Shown: positions 24,794-31,639 of the stretch, piece after piece
Numbering within the stretch: the stretch's first letter is position 1
How the letters are laid out: each line of letters opens with the position of its first letter
Assembly (NCBI GenBank): GCA_035528275.1
Contig: DATKYV010000212.1
Location: 1-33,239, forward strand
Length of the DNA stretch: 33,239 bases
Direction: 5' to 3'
Source: DATKYV01 sp035528275
GTDB lineage: Bacteria > Acidobacteriota > Terriglobia > UBA7540
Made by a program: the position numbers and the translations under genes
The notes under the pieces: generated by a model
What the model was told of the DNA's origin: nothing
What the model saw: only the letters and a program-made list of their open reading frames with translations
The model's database searches: none

Positions 24794-24848
24794 CAACTTT
24801 CAACTCTCAACTTTCAACTCTCAACTCTTAACCCTCAACTCCCAACTT
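24794..24848 (+). repeat. Tandem heptamer array (CAACTYT)n
   Basis: Nearly eight units of 7 bp: CAACTTT, CAACTCT, CAACTTT, CAACTCT, CAACTCT, TAACCCT, CAACTCC, CAACTT. It ends directly before the stop codon of the NtrC-type gene. Inverted units are at 23936-23956. Confidence 0.75.
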
Positions 24849-24850
24849 GG

Positions 24851-26239
24851 TCATGCCTGGGCCGGCGTCCCCTTGGATTCTTCCTCGATTCCATATTCCT
24901 TCAACTTCCGATAGATGGTGGTTTTGCCGATACCGAGGAGCTTGGCGGCTCGGACGCGGTCGCCTCGCGCCGCCTCCAGCGCCTGGAGGATGGCCTTGCG
25001 CTCGAGCTCCTTGAGGGAAAGAACATCACCGCCTGTGGCCTCGCGCCCCACGCGGTAGAGCAGATTGGAAGGCAGGTCGCGAACTTGGACCAGCGGGCCC
25101 GAGCCCAGCGCCAAGGCGCGCTGGATGCAGTTCTCGAGCTCGCGGACGTTCCCCGGCCAGTCATAGCTCATGAGCCGCGACATGGCCTCGTAGGAAATTC
25201 CCGTTGTCGCGCTCTCGCCGGCGCCGTACCGGTCCATGAAGTAATGCGCCAGGGCGGGAATATCGCTTTTACGCTCGCGCAGCGGCGGGATCCTGATCGA
25301 GACGACGTGCAGGCGGAAGTAGAGGTCTTTGCGGAACGTGCCGCGCTTGATGGCGGCTTCCAGGTCCTGATTGGTGGCGACGATGATTCGCGCGTCCAGG
25401 CGGGTGCGTTGATTGGTGCCCAGCGGCTTGATCTCGCGCTCCTGAAGCGCGCGCAGCAGTTTGACCTGCAGCTCGACGGGCAATTCCGCGATTTCATCCA
25501 GAAAGACGGTCCCCCCCCGGGCCGTGGCCAATAGGCCGGGGCGGGTCTGGGTGGCGCCGGTGAAGGCGCCGCGGACGTGCCCAAACAGTTCGCTTTCGAT
25601 CAGCGTCGGCGTCAACCCGCCGCAGTCGACGGGGACAAAGGGCTTGTCGCGCCAGGGACTGTAGTTGTGAACGGCGCGGGCGACGAGCTCTTTTCCCGTA
25701 CCGCTCTCTCCCAGCACCAGCACGGGATGCCGCTTGGGCGCGACCTTGAGGATCAGGCGATAAATCTTCTGCATCTTCGCCGAGGTGCCGATCAGATTGC
25801 CGAAGCCTTCGTGGACCTTCACCTGTTCGCGCAGGAGATTAATCTCCGCCGCCAGCGATTGCTTTTCCACCAGACGCCGGAAGAGGTTTTGAAGCCCGTC
25901 GGCCTTAAAGGGTTTGGTGATGTAGTCGTAGGCGCCCAGCTTGGTGGCTTCGACGGCGGAGGGAATGGAGCCATACCCGGTCATCATCACCACGTCCACA
26001 TCCGGGTATTCGTGGGTGACGATTTTCAGGAGCTCCAGGCCGCTCATGCCGGGCATGACGAGGTCAGCCAGAACGATATCCGTCCGGCCGCCTTCCAGGA
26101 TGGCGAGCGCCTCGCGCCCCGTGCTGGCGGACTGCACTTCCAGCCCCATGTCGTGCAGGACGTCGGCGCAGAAATGGCGCGCGGTCTCTTCGTCGTCTAC
26201 AACCAGAACGCTCGTGGGAATGGTGGGTCGAGAGGCCAT
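24851..26239 (-). CDS. NtrC-family sigma-54-dependent response regulator
   Basis: 462 residues with the full three-domain layout. Receiver (about 10-125) with acidic pocket VVDDEE, phospho-acceptor Asp59 in IVLADLVMPG and Lys109 in YITKPF. AAA+ domain (about 145-380) with Walker A GESGTGKE (177-184), sigma-54 contact loop GAFTGA (224-229), Walker B TVFLDEIAEL and the sensor/arginine-finger region DLYFRLHVVSIRIPPLRER. C-terminal Fis-type helix-turn-helix GDRVRAAKLLGIGKTTIYRKLKEYG. It should remodel RNA polymerase-sigma54 at unknown promoters. No histidine kinase adjoins it. A TATACT box (26257-26252) lies only 12 nt before the ATG and no Shine-Dalgarno is present, so the leader is very short. 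Confidence 0.95.
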   Translation of the reverse strand: MASRPTIPTSVLVVDDEETARHFCADVLHDMGLEVQSASTGREALAILEGGRTDIVLADLVMPGMSGLELLKIVTHEYPDVDVVMMTGYGSIPSAVEATKLGAYDYITKPFKADGLQNLFRRLVEKQSLAAEINLLREQVKVHEGFGNLIGTSAKMQKIYRLILKVAPKRHPVLVLGESGTGKELVARAVHNYSPWRDKPFVPVDCGGLTPTLIESELFGHVRGAFTGATQTRPGLLATARGGTVFLDEIAELPVELQVKLLRALQEREIKPLGTNQRTRLDARIIVATNQDLEAAIKRGTFRKDLYFRLHVVSIRIPPLRERKSDIPALAHYFMDRYGAGESATTGISYEAMSRLMSYDWPGNVRELENCIQRALALGSGPLVQVRDLPSNLLYRVGREATGGDVLSLKELERKAILQALEAARGDRVRAAKLLGIGKTTIYRKLKEYGIEEESKGTPAQA

Positions 26240-26251
26240 TGTTTCGAGGGA

Positions 26252-26257
26252 AGTATA
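26252..26257 (-). promoter_or_regulatory. -10 box TATACT for the first NtrC-type gene
   Basis: TATACT on the minus strand, 12 nt before the ATG at 26239; the -35 is weak (TTCCAA at 17-nt spacing). It implies a leader of about 5 nt. Confidence 0.35.
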
Positions 26258-26296
26258 GTCCAGGGGTAGTAACTTTGGAAAGCGGAGAAAGCTCTT

Positions 26297-26321
26297 GTAG
26301 CGGCGGCGTCCTCGCCGTCGC
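26297..26321. repeat. GTAG plus hairpin (half element)
   Basis: GTAG is followed by arms GCGGCGGCG (26300-26308) and CGCCGTCGC (26313-26321) around TCCT, 9 bp with one G-T. It has no matching CTAC arm of its own and lies next to copy 3. It resembles the left half of the structured repeats. Confidence 0.4.
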
Positions 26322-26337
26322 CCGCGCCTGTTCTCTT

Positions 26338-26419
26338 GTAGCGCAACGCTCGTTGTTTAGCGTTGCGGTTGTTGATTCCCGGAAAAAGCCGCAATCCGTC
26401 GGCTGACGGATTGCGCTAC
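26338..26419. repeat. Structured palindromic repeat, copy 3
   Basis: Outer arms GTAGCGC (26338-26344) and GCGCTAC (26413-26419). Hairpin A: CGCAACGCT (26342-26350) with AGCGTTGCG (26359-26367). Hairpin B: GCAATCCGTC-GGCT-GACGGATTGC (26391-26414), a perfect 10-bp stem. It occupies most of the 377-bp gap between the NtrC-type gene and the next gene. Confidence 0.65.
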
Positions 26420-26482
26420 GCGAAAGACGCCCCCCGGGCCGTCTCTACATTCGATTTCCCCGCCGGCGTATACCCTTTGATT

Positions 26483-26488
26483 TATAAT
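26483..26488 (+). promoter_or_regulatory. -10 box TATAAT upstream of the small secreted protein gene
   Basis: A perfect TATAAT in a locally AT-rich stretch 128 nt before the ATG at 26617. No good -35 is seen at 16-18 nt. The implied leader of about 120 nt carries a hairpin just before the ribosome site. Confidence 0.4.
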
Positions 26489-26562
26489 CTCTGCTGGACC
26501 CTTCAAACCACCCTCGCGAGAGGATCCCGGTAGACGCCGTTTGTTCGCCGTATGAATTAACG

Positions 26563-26594
26563 GTAGCTGGTGCAGATCCTTGGTCTGCGCCAGC
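26563..26594 (+). repeat. GTAG plus 11-bp hairpin in the leader of the gene at 26617
   Basis: GCTGGTGCAGA (26566-26576) and TCTGCGCCAGC (26584-26594) pair over 11 bp with one G-T around a 7-nt loop. The hairpin ends 8 nt before GCAGGAGG, the ribosome site. It looks like the left half of the structured repeats and could affect translation. Confidence 0.45.
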
Positions 26595-26616
26595 CGGCGG
26601 TTGCAGGAGGTTTTCT

Positions 26617-27168
26617 ATGGTGCCCCGTGTGATATTTAGTTTGTTCTGCTTGTTATTCTGTGAGACGGTATTCGCGCAACAAGGCGATCAGTGCCAAGTC
26701 TATTTGCTCGATGTTGAGGCCGGACGTGCAGCTCTTGAGGAATACTTCAAATCCCACGACCAACAACAGGTGAAGGATACTCCAGACCCGGAAAACACCC
26801 TCGGGACGTTTTCAGCAGAAGTCGGCGAAGAGAAGCTAACCACCAGGCATTTTCCCATTCCACAAACCAAACTGGTCGTAACTGCAGGTGTTTTTTACAC
26901 GGATGAATCCATGATACTTCAGAAGAAGGGGGCAAAGACGCCCACATACGAATCGATTGTTCTCGTAATAGCACTATCAGAGAGGGAAATGGACAACCCG
27001 TACGACGTCGCTGATAACGCCATAGCAGAAACCACGTACACTGAAGATACGCTTGGGGCCAAGGTGAGCAAGCGCATCATGATCAATGGTAAACCGTTCG
27101 AGCTCGGCATGGATTGCCACTGCAACGGCAGCACTCCCCCGCAAGAGACCCGCGAAACGCGCAAGTAG
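26617..27168 (+). CDS. Small secreted protein of unknown function
   Basis: 183 residues. Signal peptide MVPRVIFSLFCLLFCETVFA with cleavage expected near AQQGDQ. The mature part carries only a few cysteines: one in QCQVYLLDVEAG and two in GMDCHCNGS near the C-terminus, which could form disulfides. I recognise no domain. The ATG has a strong AGGAGG 6 nt upstream. Base composition is clearly less GC-rich than the neighbours, with many A/T third positions, which hints at a different origin. It is followed by a hairpin at 27192-27219 and an intrinsic terminator at 27350-27391 and appears to be a single-gene unit. Confidence 0.75.
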   Translation: MVPRVIFSLFCLLFCETVFAQQGDQCQVYLLDVEAGRAALEEYFKSHDQQQVKDTPDPENTLGTFSAEVGEEKLTTRHFPIPQTKLVVTAGVFYTDESMILQKKGAKTPTYESIVLVIALSEREMDNPYDVADNAIAETTYTEDTLGAKVSKRIMINGKPFELGMDCHCNGSTPPQETRETRK

Positions 27169-27186
27169 CGGGTAGCACAGAGCAAG

Positions 27187-27303
27187 GTAGAGCAGAGTTT
27201 CGCGTCTCAGAAACTCTGCGGCTTTGCTGGTCGGAAGAACCGTCCGTCAGCCCTCGGCCCCGGCCGGGGCGGGGCTGACGGATTCGAAAAAGCCGAACTC
27301 TAC
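27187..27303. repeat. Structured palindromic repeat, copy 4
   Basis: Outer arms GTAGAG (27187-27192) and CTCTAC (27298-27303). Hairpin A: GCAGAGTTTC (27192-27201) with GAAACTCTGC (27210-27219), 10 bp. Hairpin B: CCGTCAGCCC (27244-27253) with GGGCTGACGG (27272-27281), enclosing an inner GCCCC-GGCC-GGGGC stem. GGGCTGACGGATT follows, as in copy 1. Confidence 0.65.
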
Positions 27304-27314
27304 GCTATCCGCCT

Positions 27315-27333
27315 CCGTGGATCTCATCCACGG
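27315..27333. repeat. 8-bp perfect hairpin
   Basis: CCGTGGAT-CTC-ATCCACGG, between copy 4 and the terminator. Its CCGTGG arm word recurs in the terminator stem (CCACGG). Confidence 0.5.
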
Positions 27334-27349
27334 CTACTCAGGTTGGCAG

Positions 27350-27391
27350 CCACGGTCAGTCCCGCAGGGCGGGATGACCGTGGGGTTTTTT
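27350..27391 (+). terminator. Intrinsic terminator
   Basis: Arms CCACGGTCA (27350-27358) and TGACCGTGG (27375-27383), continued by TCCCGC-AGG-GCGGGA inside with one bulged G, followed by GG and six T (27386-27391). It has a good stem, T-run and position to end the transcript from the secreted protein gene at 26617. Confidence 0.75.
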
Positions 27392-27401
27392 CCTTCGGCG
27401 A

Positions 27402-27419
27402 ATCCGTCAGATGACGGAT
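27402..27419. repeat. 8-bp palindrome ATCCGTCA-GA-TGACGGAT
   Basis: A perfect stem containing the CCGTCA/TGACGG word of hairpin B in the structured repeats, just beyond the terminator. Confidence 0.45.
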
Positions 27420-27481
27420 CAATCCAAACTGCGAATTGACCGTGGCGACCTGCAATACGGAGATCCGTCCCGCTGAGAAAG

Positions 27482-27808
27482 CTATTCCTTGTCTTTGCCC
27501 TTGCCTTGCTCCACGGCTTTCTCCGCCTTCTTGGCCATCTTGGTCTTCTGGGCTTTCTTCTCCATATTGGCTTCGCTGGTTTCCTTGCCCTTCGCTTCGT
27601 GGCCTGCCTCGGCGTTCATCGCTTTGACTTCTTCGGCCCGCTCGGTACCTCTGACCTCGCCGCCTTTGTTCGACCGTTCGTCGGCCGTCGAAGCCTGCGA
27701 GGAATCCTTCTTGCTCTGCGCCGCGGCGCTCTGGCCTTTCCCTTTTCCGCCTCCGCCCTTCTGCGCCCACGCCGGCGTTACGAACAGCGCGAACACAAAG
27801 AGCGACAA
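27482..27808 (-). CDS. Small secreted lysine-rich protein (5' end uncertain)
   Basis: The 108-residue frame begins SLFVFALFVTPAWAQ, the end of a signal peptide, then a Gly/Lys-rich stretch (KGGGGKGKGQSAAAQSKK) and a highly charged helix-forming tail of Lys, Glu and Ala (AKKAEKAVEQGKGKDKE). It is low complexity with no domain. The frame's TTG at 27808 has no ribosome site. A perfect AGGAGG lies at 27840-27845, and 5 nt later an ATA codon (27834) opens IKKTLYLLF, a typical signal-peptide start. That reading is one base out of phase with the rest across a run of six T. A lost T and an ATG-to-ATA change, or a sequencing error, could explain this. The expression status is therefore unclear. Confidence 0.55.
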   Translation of the reverse strand: MSLFVFALFVTPAWAQKGGGGKGKGQSAAAQSKKDSSQASTADERSNKGGEVRGTERAEEVKAMNAEAGHEAKGKETSEANMEKKAQKTKMAKKAEKAVEQGKGKDKE

Positions 27809-27944
27809 AAAAGAAGATACAGCGTTTTCTTTATCGAATCCTCCTGCAAGATAAGTCTTCCGGTTCCCTGTTCGAGAGCTTCCCCCTCCCCGCGGTCGTC
27901 TGATTGTAAGCCCTGAATCAAATCCGCGGAACGGGTCAGATTGC

Positions 27945-28038
27945 TGTAGCGGCGCTCGGCGCCTGCCCCCCGGCAGGCCGGGGGGAGCGCCGGAGGTCCT
28001 CGAGAATTCAGGTTCGGCGGTCGGAGACCGCCGCTACA
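27945..28038. repeat. Structured palindromic repeat, copy 5
   Basis: Outer arms TGTAGCGGC (27945-27953) and GCCGCTACA (28030-28038), 9 bp perfect. Hairpin A: GGCGCTC (27951-27957) with GAGCGCC (27985-27991) around a second C/G stem. Hairpin B: CGGCGGTC-GGA-GACCGCCG (28015-28033). The first 20 bases match copy 2 with one change. The remaining gap up to 28257 shows only the -10 box at 28230. Confidence 0.7.
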
Positions 28039-28229
28039 AAAAACCAGACTGGCCCACCACGCACGGTTCCGAAACTTGGCAATCGAATTGCCGTAAGGCT
28101 TTCAGCGGAATCGGCTGAATCACAAGAAGATAAGGCAGTTACTTCTATGGGCGGGGTCACCGGGGAATGCAAATCTTACACACCTCCAGGTCAAAGCTCC
28201 CGGTTTAAGCCCCGCGAGCGGCAATGTAC

Positions 28230-28235
28230 TATAAT
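28230..28235 (+). promoter_or_regulatory. -10 box TATAAT for the second NtrC-type gene
   Basis: A perfect TATAAT 22 nt before the TTG start at 28258; no good -35. It places the mRNA start near 28242 and rules out the longer reading frame from 28147. Confidence 0.5.
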
Positions 28236-28257
28236 CATCCGGAACGGAGGGACGGAC

Positions 28258-29631
28258 TTGGCATTCAAGGGCATCCGGGTTTTGGTGGTGGAAGACGAGG
28301 AGAATGAGCGCCAGGGGCTGGCCGAGCTGCTTCGCGCCTGGGGTTATCAGACGGAGACGGCGGCCGACGGCGCCGACGCCTTGGAGAGGATCGCCGTGTT
28401 CGATCCCGCCGTCGTGCTCTCCGACCTCCGCATGCCGAAGATGGGAGGCATGGACCTGCTGAAACAGCTTCACGAAACCCAGCCGGGCGTCAGCTTCATC
28501 ATGCTCACCGGCCAGGGGAGCATCGAGGAGGCCGTGGAGGCGACGAAGCTCGGAGCGTTCAACTTCCTCGAAAAGCCGCTGGACCCCAAGCGGCTGAACA
28601 TCGAGCTGCGGAACTGCGTCGAAAGGCTGGAAAGCCGTAAGCAATTGGAGATCGCCAACCGGCGCCTCCGCGACCTGGGAATCCTCGGACACCTCGTGGG
28701 GCGATCGAAAAAAATGCAGGAGGTGATGGCGCTGATCGCGCTGGTGGCGCCCACCCGCGCCTCCGTGCTGATTACCGGCGAAAGTGGAACGGGCAAGGAA
28801 TTGGCCGCACGCACGCTGCACGAGCTCAGCCCGCGCGCCCCAAAGCCCTTTGTCGCCGTCAACTGCGCGGCGATTCCTGAGACCCTGATGGAGAGCGAGA
28901 TTTTCGGCCACGAAAAGGGCTCCTTCACCGGAGCCGTGGAGCGCCGCGTCGGCTGCTTCGAGCTGGCCGACGGCGGGACTCTGCTACTGGACGAAATCGG
29001 CGAGATGCCCGTGGGCACGCAGGCCAAGCTGCTGCGCGTGCTGGAAGATTCCAAGGTCCGGCGGCTGGGGAGCAAGTCGGAGATTTCCGTCGACGTGCGC
29101 GTTCTGGCCTCCACCAACAAGATTCCTGAAGACGCCGTGACCAAGGGTGAGCTCCGCAACGACCTCTACTTCCGGCTCAACGTGGTTCGCGTCGCGGTTC
29201 CGCCGCTGCGCGAGCGCTTGGAAGACCTCGAAGACCTCACCGCGCCGCTCCTCGAAGAATTGAATCGCAAGCACAACCGCAACGTGAAAGCCGTGGCTCC
29301 CGAAATCCTGGATCAGTTCCGGCACTATTCCTGGCCCGGAAACGTTCGAGAGTTGCGGAACATGCTGGAGCGCGCCCTGGTGATCTGCGCCGGGGAGGTC
29401 CTGACGCGCAAGGACCTCTCCCCGGAATTCGGCCGCGGCGCGCCCGCCGTCGCCGACGACGGCTCGCAGTTGCGCTCCGGCATGACCGTAGCGGAGGCGG
29501 AACGGCGGCTCATCCTTAAGACGCTGGCTTCGACCCATAACAATAAGACGCGCGCGGCGGAAATGCTGGGCATCAGCCTCAAGACCCTTCACAACAAGCT
29601 CAAGGAGTATGAGACTCAGCCTCAAAGCTAA
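28258..29631 (+). CDS. NtrC-family sigma-54-dependent response regulator (two-component partner of the next gene)
   Basis: 457 residues. Receiver with VVEDEE, phospho-acceptor Asp56 in VVLSDLRMPK and Lys in FLEKPL; AAA+ domain with Walker A GESGTGKE (about 178), sigma-54 loop GSFTGA (a variant of GAFTGA), Walker B TLLLDEIGEM and DLYFRLNVVRVAVPPLRER; Fis-type helix-turn-helix NNKTRAAEMLGISLKTLHNKLKEY. The start is TTG 28258, preceded by GGAGGG at 6 nt and a TATAAT box. A frame opening at 28147 adds 37 non-conserved residues and is rejected. Its last 23 nt overlap the histidine kinase gene, so the pair is a two-component system. The signal and targets are unknown. Confidence 0.95.
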   Translation: MAFKGIRVLVVEDEENERQGLAELLRAWGYQTETAADGADALERIAVFDPAVVLSDLRMPKMGGMDLLKQLHETQPGVSFIMLTGQGSIEEAVEATKLGAFNFLEKPLDPKRLNIELRNCVERLESRKQLEIANRRLRDLGILGHLVGRSKKMQEVMALIALVAPTRASVLITGESGTGKELAARTLHELSPRAPKPFVAVNCAAIPETLMESEIFGHEKGSFTGAVERRVGCFELADGGTLLLDEIGEMPVGTQAKLLRVLEDSKVRRLGSKSEISVDVRVLASTNKIPEDAVTKGELRNDLYFRLNVVRVAVPPLRERLEDLEDLTAPLLEELNRKHNRNVKAVAPEILDQFRHYSWPGNVRELRNMLERALVICAGEVLTRKDLSPEFGRGAPAVADDGSQLRSGMTVAEAERRLILKTLASTHNNKTRAAEMLGISLKTLHNKLKEYETQPQS

Positions 29632-31444
29632 GCTTACGGCGCTCATTTCCTTCCTGGTCTGGACGGTCGTCCTCGCCATCTCAACGCTCTACCTCTCCAG
29701 CCTGACCCGCCAGGCGCTGGCCGAAGTCGAAAGCCGCGGCCAGTACGTCGCCAACGAGATTTACCACCACGCCCGCACGGTGCTGGCCGAGGGCCGCATG
29801 CCGCCCGGCTCCGATCCCGCGGACCCGGCGGAGCTCCGCCGGTTCGTCCAGTCAACCCTCGCCGGCGACCGCGGATTGAAGTCGCTGATCGAATCCGCCA
29901 TCGGCTACGCGCCGACCATCTACTACGTCACCATCACCGACTCCACGCAGGTGGTGATGGTCCATAACGATCCGGAGGAAATCGGCAGGGTCTTTGTACC
30001 CGCACCCCCGTTCGGCAGGCTGGTGCGGGCCGGACTCGTCGATCAACTGCATGTTATCTATGGACCGCCGCGGGAATACGAGCTGGTCCTTCCCCTGGAT
30101 ATGGGAGGCCGCCCCCTGGGCGATATTCGCGTCGGAGTTTCCACGCTGTTCCTGCGCAACCAGGTGACGCCCGAGTTGCGGACCGCGCTGGTCCTTTCGG
30201 GCCTGGCGATCCTTCTGGCGACGGTTTCCGCGGGCCTGCTCTCTTTCCGCTTGCTGCGCCCCCTCGAAACCATTTCGCAGAGCGTCGAGCAGATGACGCG
30301 CGGCGAGTTCCTGACGCAATTGCGGCTCAATCGGAAAGACGAATGGGGCGTCCTTTCATCCAGGCTCAACCTTCTCGGCGAACAAATCCGCGGAGAGAAG
30401 GCGGCGTTCGTCGCCCTGAAAGACAACCTCGATCAGCTTCTGGCGGACCTCACCGACGGGTTGATGCTCTTCGACAAGCAGGACCGCCTGGTGCTGGCCA
30501 CGCCCGCCGTGTCTCGCTTCCTCAACCGGCCCCTGGATATGGCGAAACCCCTGCGCGCCCAGGACGTCTTCGCGGCGGACACCGGGCTCGACCGCCTCCT
30601 GCGAGAGGCGTTTCGCACACGACGATCGCTGCCCTGGCAGTTGGTGGAGACAGCCGGGGAGAGTGAAATCCCACGCGTCATCGCCAGCATTCAGTTTGTG
30701 GAGGCGGAAGGCGAGCGGGTGGGAAGCCTGGTGACATTGCGCGACGCGACGACGCGCGCTGAATTGGAGAAAGAGATCGACGTCGCCACCAAGCTGGCGG
30801 CGATGGGAAGGCTCACCTCCGGGGTCGCGCACGAAGTCAGGAACCCGCTGAACGCCATGGTACTGCAGATCGAACTTCTGAAGTCCAAGCTCCAGGACCA
30901 GGGCGAGCACGTCAAGCCGCAATTGGAGATCCTCTCGGCGGAGATTCGCCGCCTCGACCGCGTGGTGAGGACTTTTCTCGACTTCACGCGCCCCATGGAA
31001 TTACGCCCCGCGGAAACCGATCTGCCCGCTTTGATTCGCGAGGTCTTCACGCTGGCGGAACCGCAGGCCCGGCAGAATAGCGTGCAGCTCCTGCTCGAGC
31101 CCGACGGCTCCTTGCCGCCCGTGCGGGTTGACCGGGACCTGGTGAAACAAGCCCTGCTAAATTTGGTTCTGAACGGCTGCCAAGCCATGCCCTCCGGCGG
31201 GGATTTGAAGGTGAAACACCAGGCCTTCCCTCATCACGTCGAGTTGGAGATCACCGACCAGGGAGTGGGGATTCCGTCGGAAGCGCGGAAGAATATCTTC
31301 TCCCTCTACTTCAGCACCAAGCCCGGCGGCAGCGGCATGGGATTGGCCATGGCGTACCGCATCATTCAACTTCACAATGGCTCCATCGACTTCTCGAGCG
31401 AAGTGAATCGAGGAACGACGTTTCGCGTCTCGCTGCCGCGGTAG
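29609..31444 (+). CDS. Membrane sensor histidine kinase
   Basis: 611 residues. Membrane segment 1 (about 8-30), extracytoplasmic sensor (about 31-190, with IYYVTITDSTQVVMVHNDPEEIG, a CACHE/PAS-like strand pattern), membrane segment 2 (about 193-214), HAMP (215-266), PAS-like domain (about 268-385), HisKA with phospho-His408 in GVAHEVRNPLNAM, and HATPase with N-box LLNLVLNGCQAM, G1 DQGVGI and G2 GGSGMGLAMAYRI. It resembles the NtrB/ZraS/AtoS class that phosphorylates NtrC-type regulators. The ATG overlaps the regulator gene by 23 nt; AAGGAG is almost adjacent to the start codon, so translation is probably coupled. The ligand is unknown. Confidence 0.94.
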   Translation: MRLSLKAKLTALISFLVWTVVLAISTLYLSSLTRQALAEVESRGQYVANEIYHHARTVLAEGRMPPGSDPADPAELRRFVQSTLAGDRGLKSLIESAIGYAPTIYYVTITDSTQVVMVHNDPEEIGRVFVPAPPFGRLVRAGLVDQLHVIYGPPREYELVLPLDMGGRPLGDIRVGVSTLFLRNQVTPELRTALVLSGLAILLATVSAGLLSFRLLRPLETISQSVEQMTRGEFLTQLRLNRKDEWGVLSSRLNLLGEQIRGEKAAFVALKDNLDQLLADLTDGLMLFDKQDRLVLATPAVSRFLNRPLDMAKPLRAQDVFAADTGLDRLLREAFRTRRSLPWQLVETAGESEIPRVIASIQFVEAEGERVGSLVTLRDATTRAELEKEIDVATKLAAMGRLTSGVAHEVRNPLNAMVLQIELLKSKLQDQGEHVKPQLEILSAEIRRLDRVVRTFLDFTRPMELRPAETDLPALIREVFTLAEPQARQNSVQLLLEPDGSLPPVRVDRDLVKQALLNLVLNGCQAMPSGGDLKVKHQAFPHHVELEITDQGVGIPSEARKNIFSLYFSTKPGGSGMGLAMAYRIIQLHNGSIDFSSEVNRGTTFRVSLPR

Positions 31445-31556
31445 GGATCATCTCAGGCTCCGTATTCATTCCCTCCGCTCGGGCGCGAAATCCCCCCGGA
31501 CCTGTTGCACTTCCAAAACATTTCCGGTAGAGCTAAGATGTGCTCGTGCTGAAGAA

Positions 31557-31605
31557 GTCAGGGTGGCCTGCCGTCCTGATGAGCCGGATGACCCGGGGGT
31601 TCCCG
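31557..31605 (+). other. Possible structured leader of the HNH gene
   Basis: Between the kinase stop and the HNH ribosome site the sequence can fold as TCAGGG (31558-31563) with TCCTGA (31574-31579), then CCGG-ATGAC-CCGG (31584-31596, shifted by one base), or the alternative CGGG-GGTT-CCCG (31594-31605). The competing hairpins are suggestive, but no known RNA family is recognised. Confidence 0.25.
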
Positions 31606-31639
31606 AGCGCTGTCCCACCTAGCCTCTGAAGGAGGACTT

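Noticed and set aside
24794..24848. Possible CRISPR-like array
   Set aside because: The unit is only 7 bp with no spacers; it is a simple tandem repeat.
28147..28257. Longer N-terminus for the second NtrC-type regulator
   Set aside because: It lies upstream of the TATAAT box and mRNA start, and the added residues are not conserved.
31570..31615. CTGATGAG followed by a CCGG stem, resembling a hammerhead ribozyme core
   Set aside because: The required GAAA strand after stem II and the cleavage-site triplet pairing are absent.
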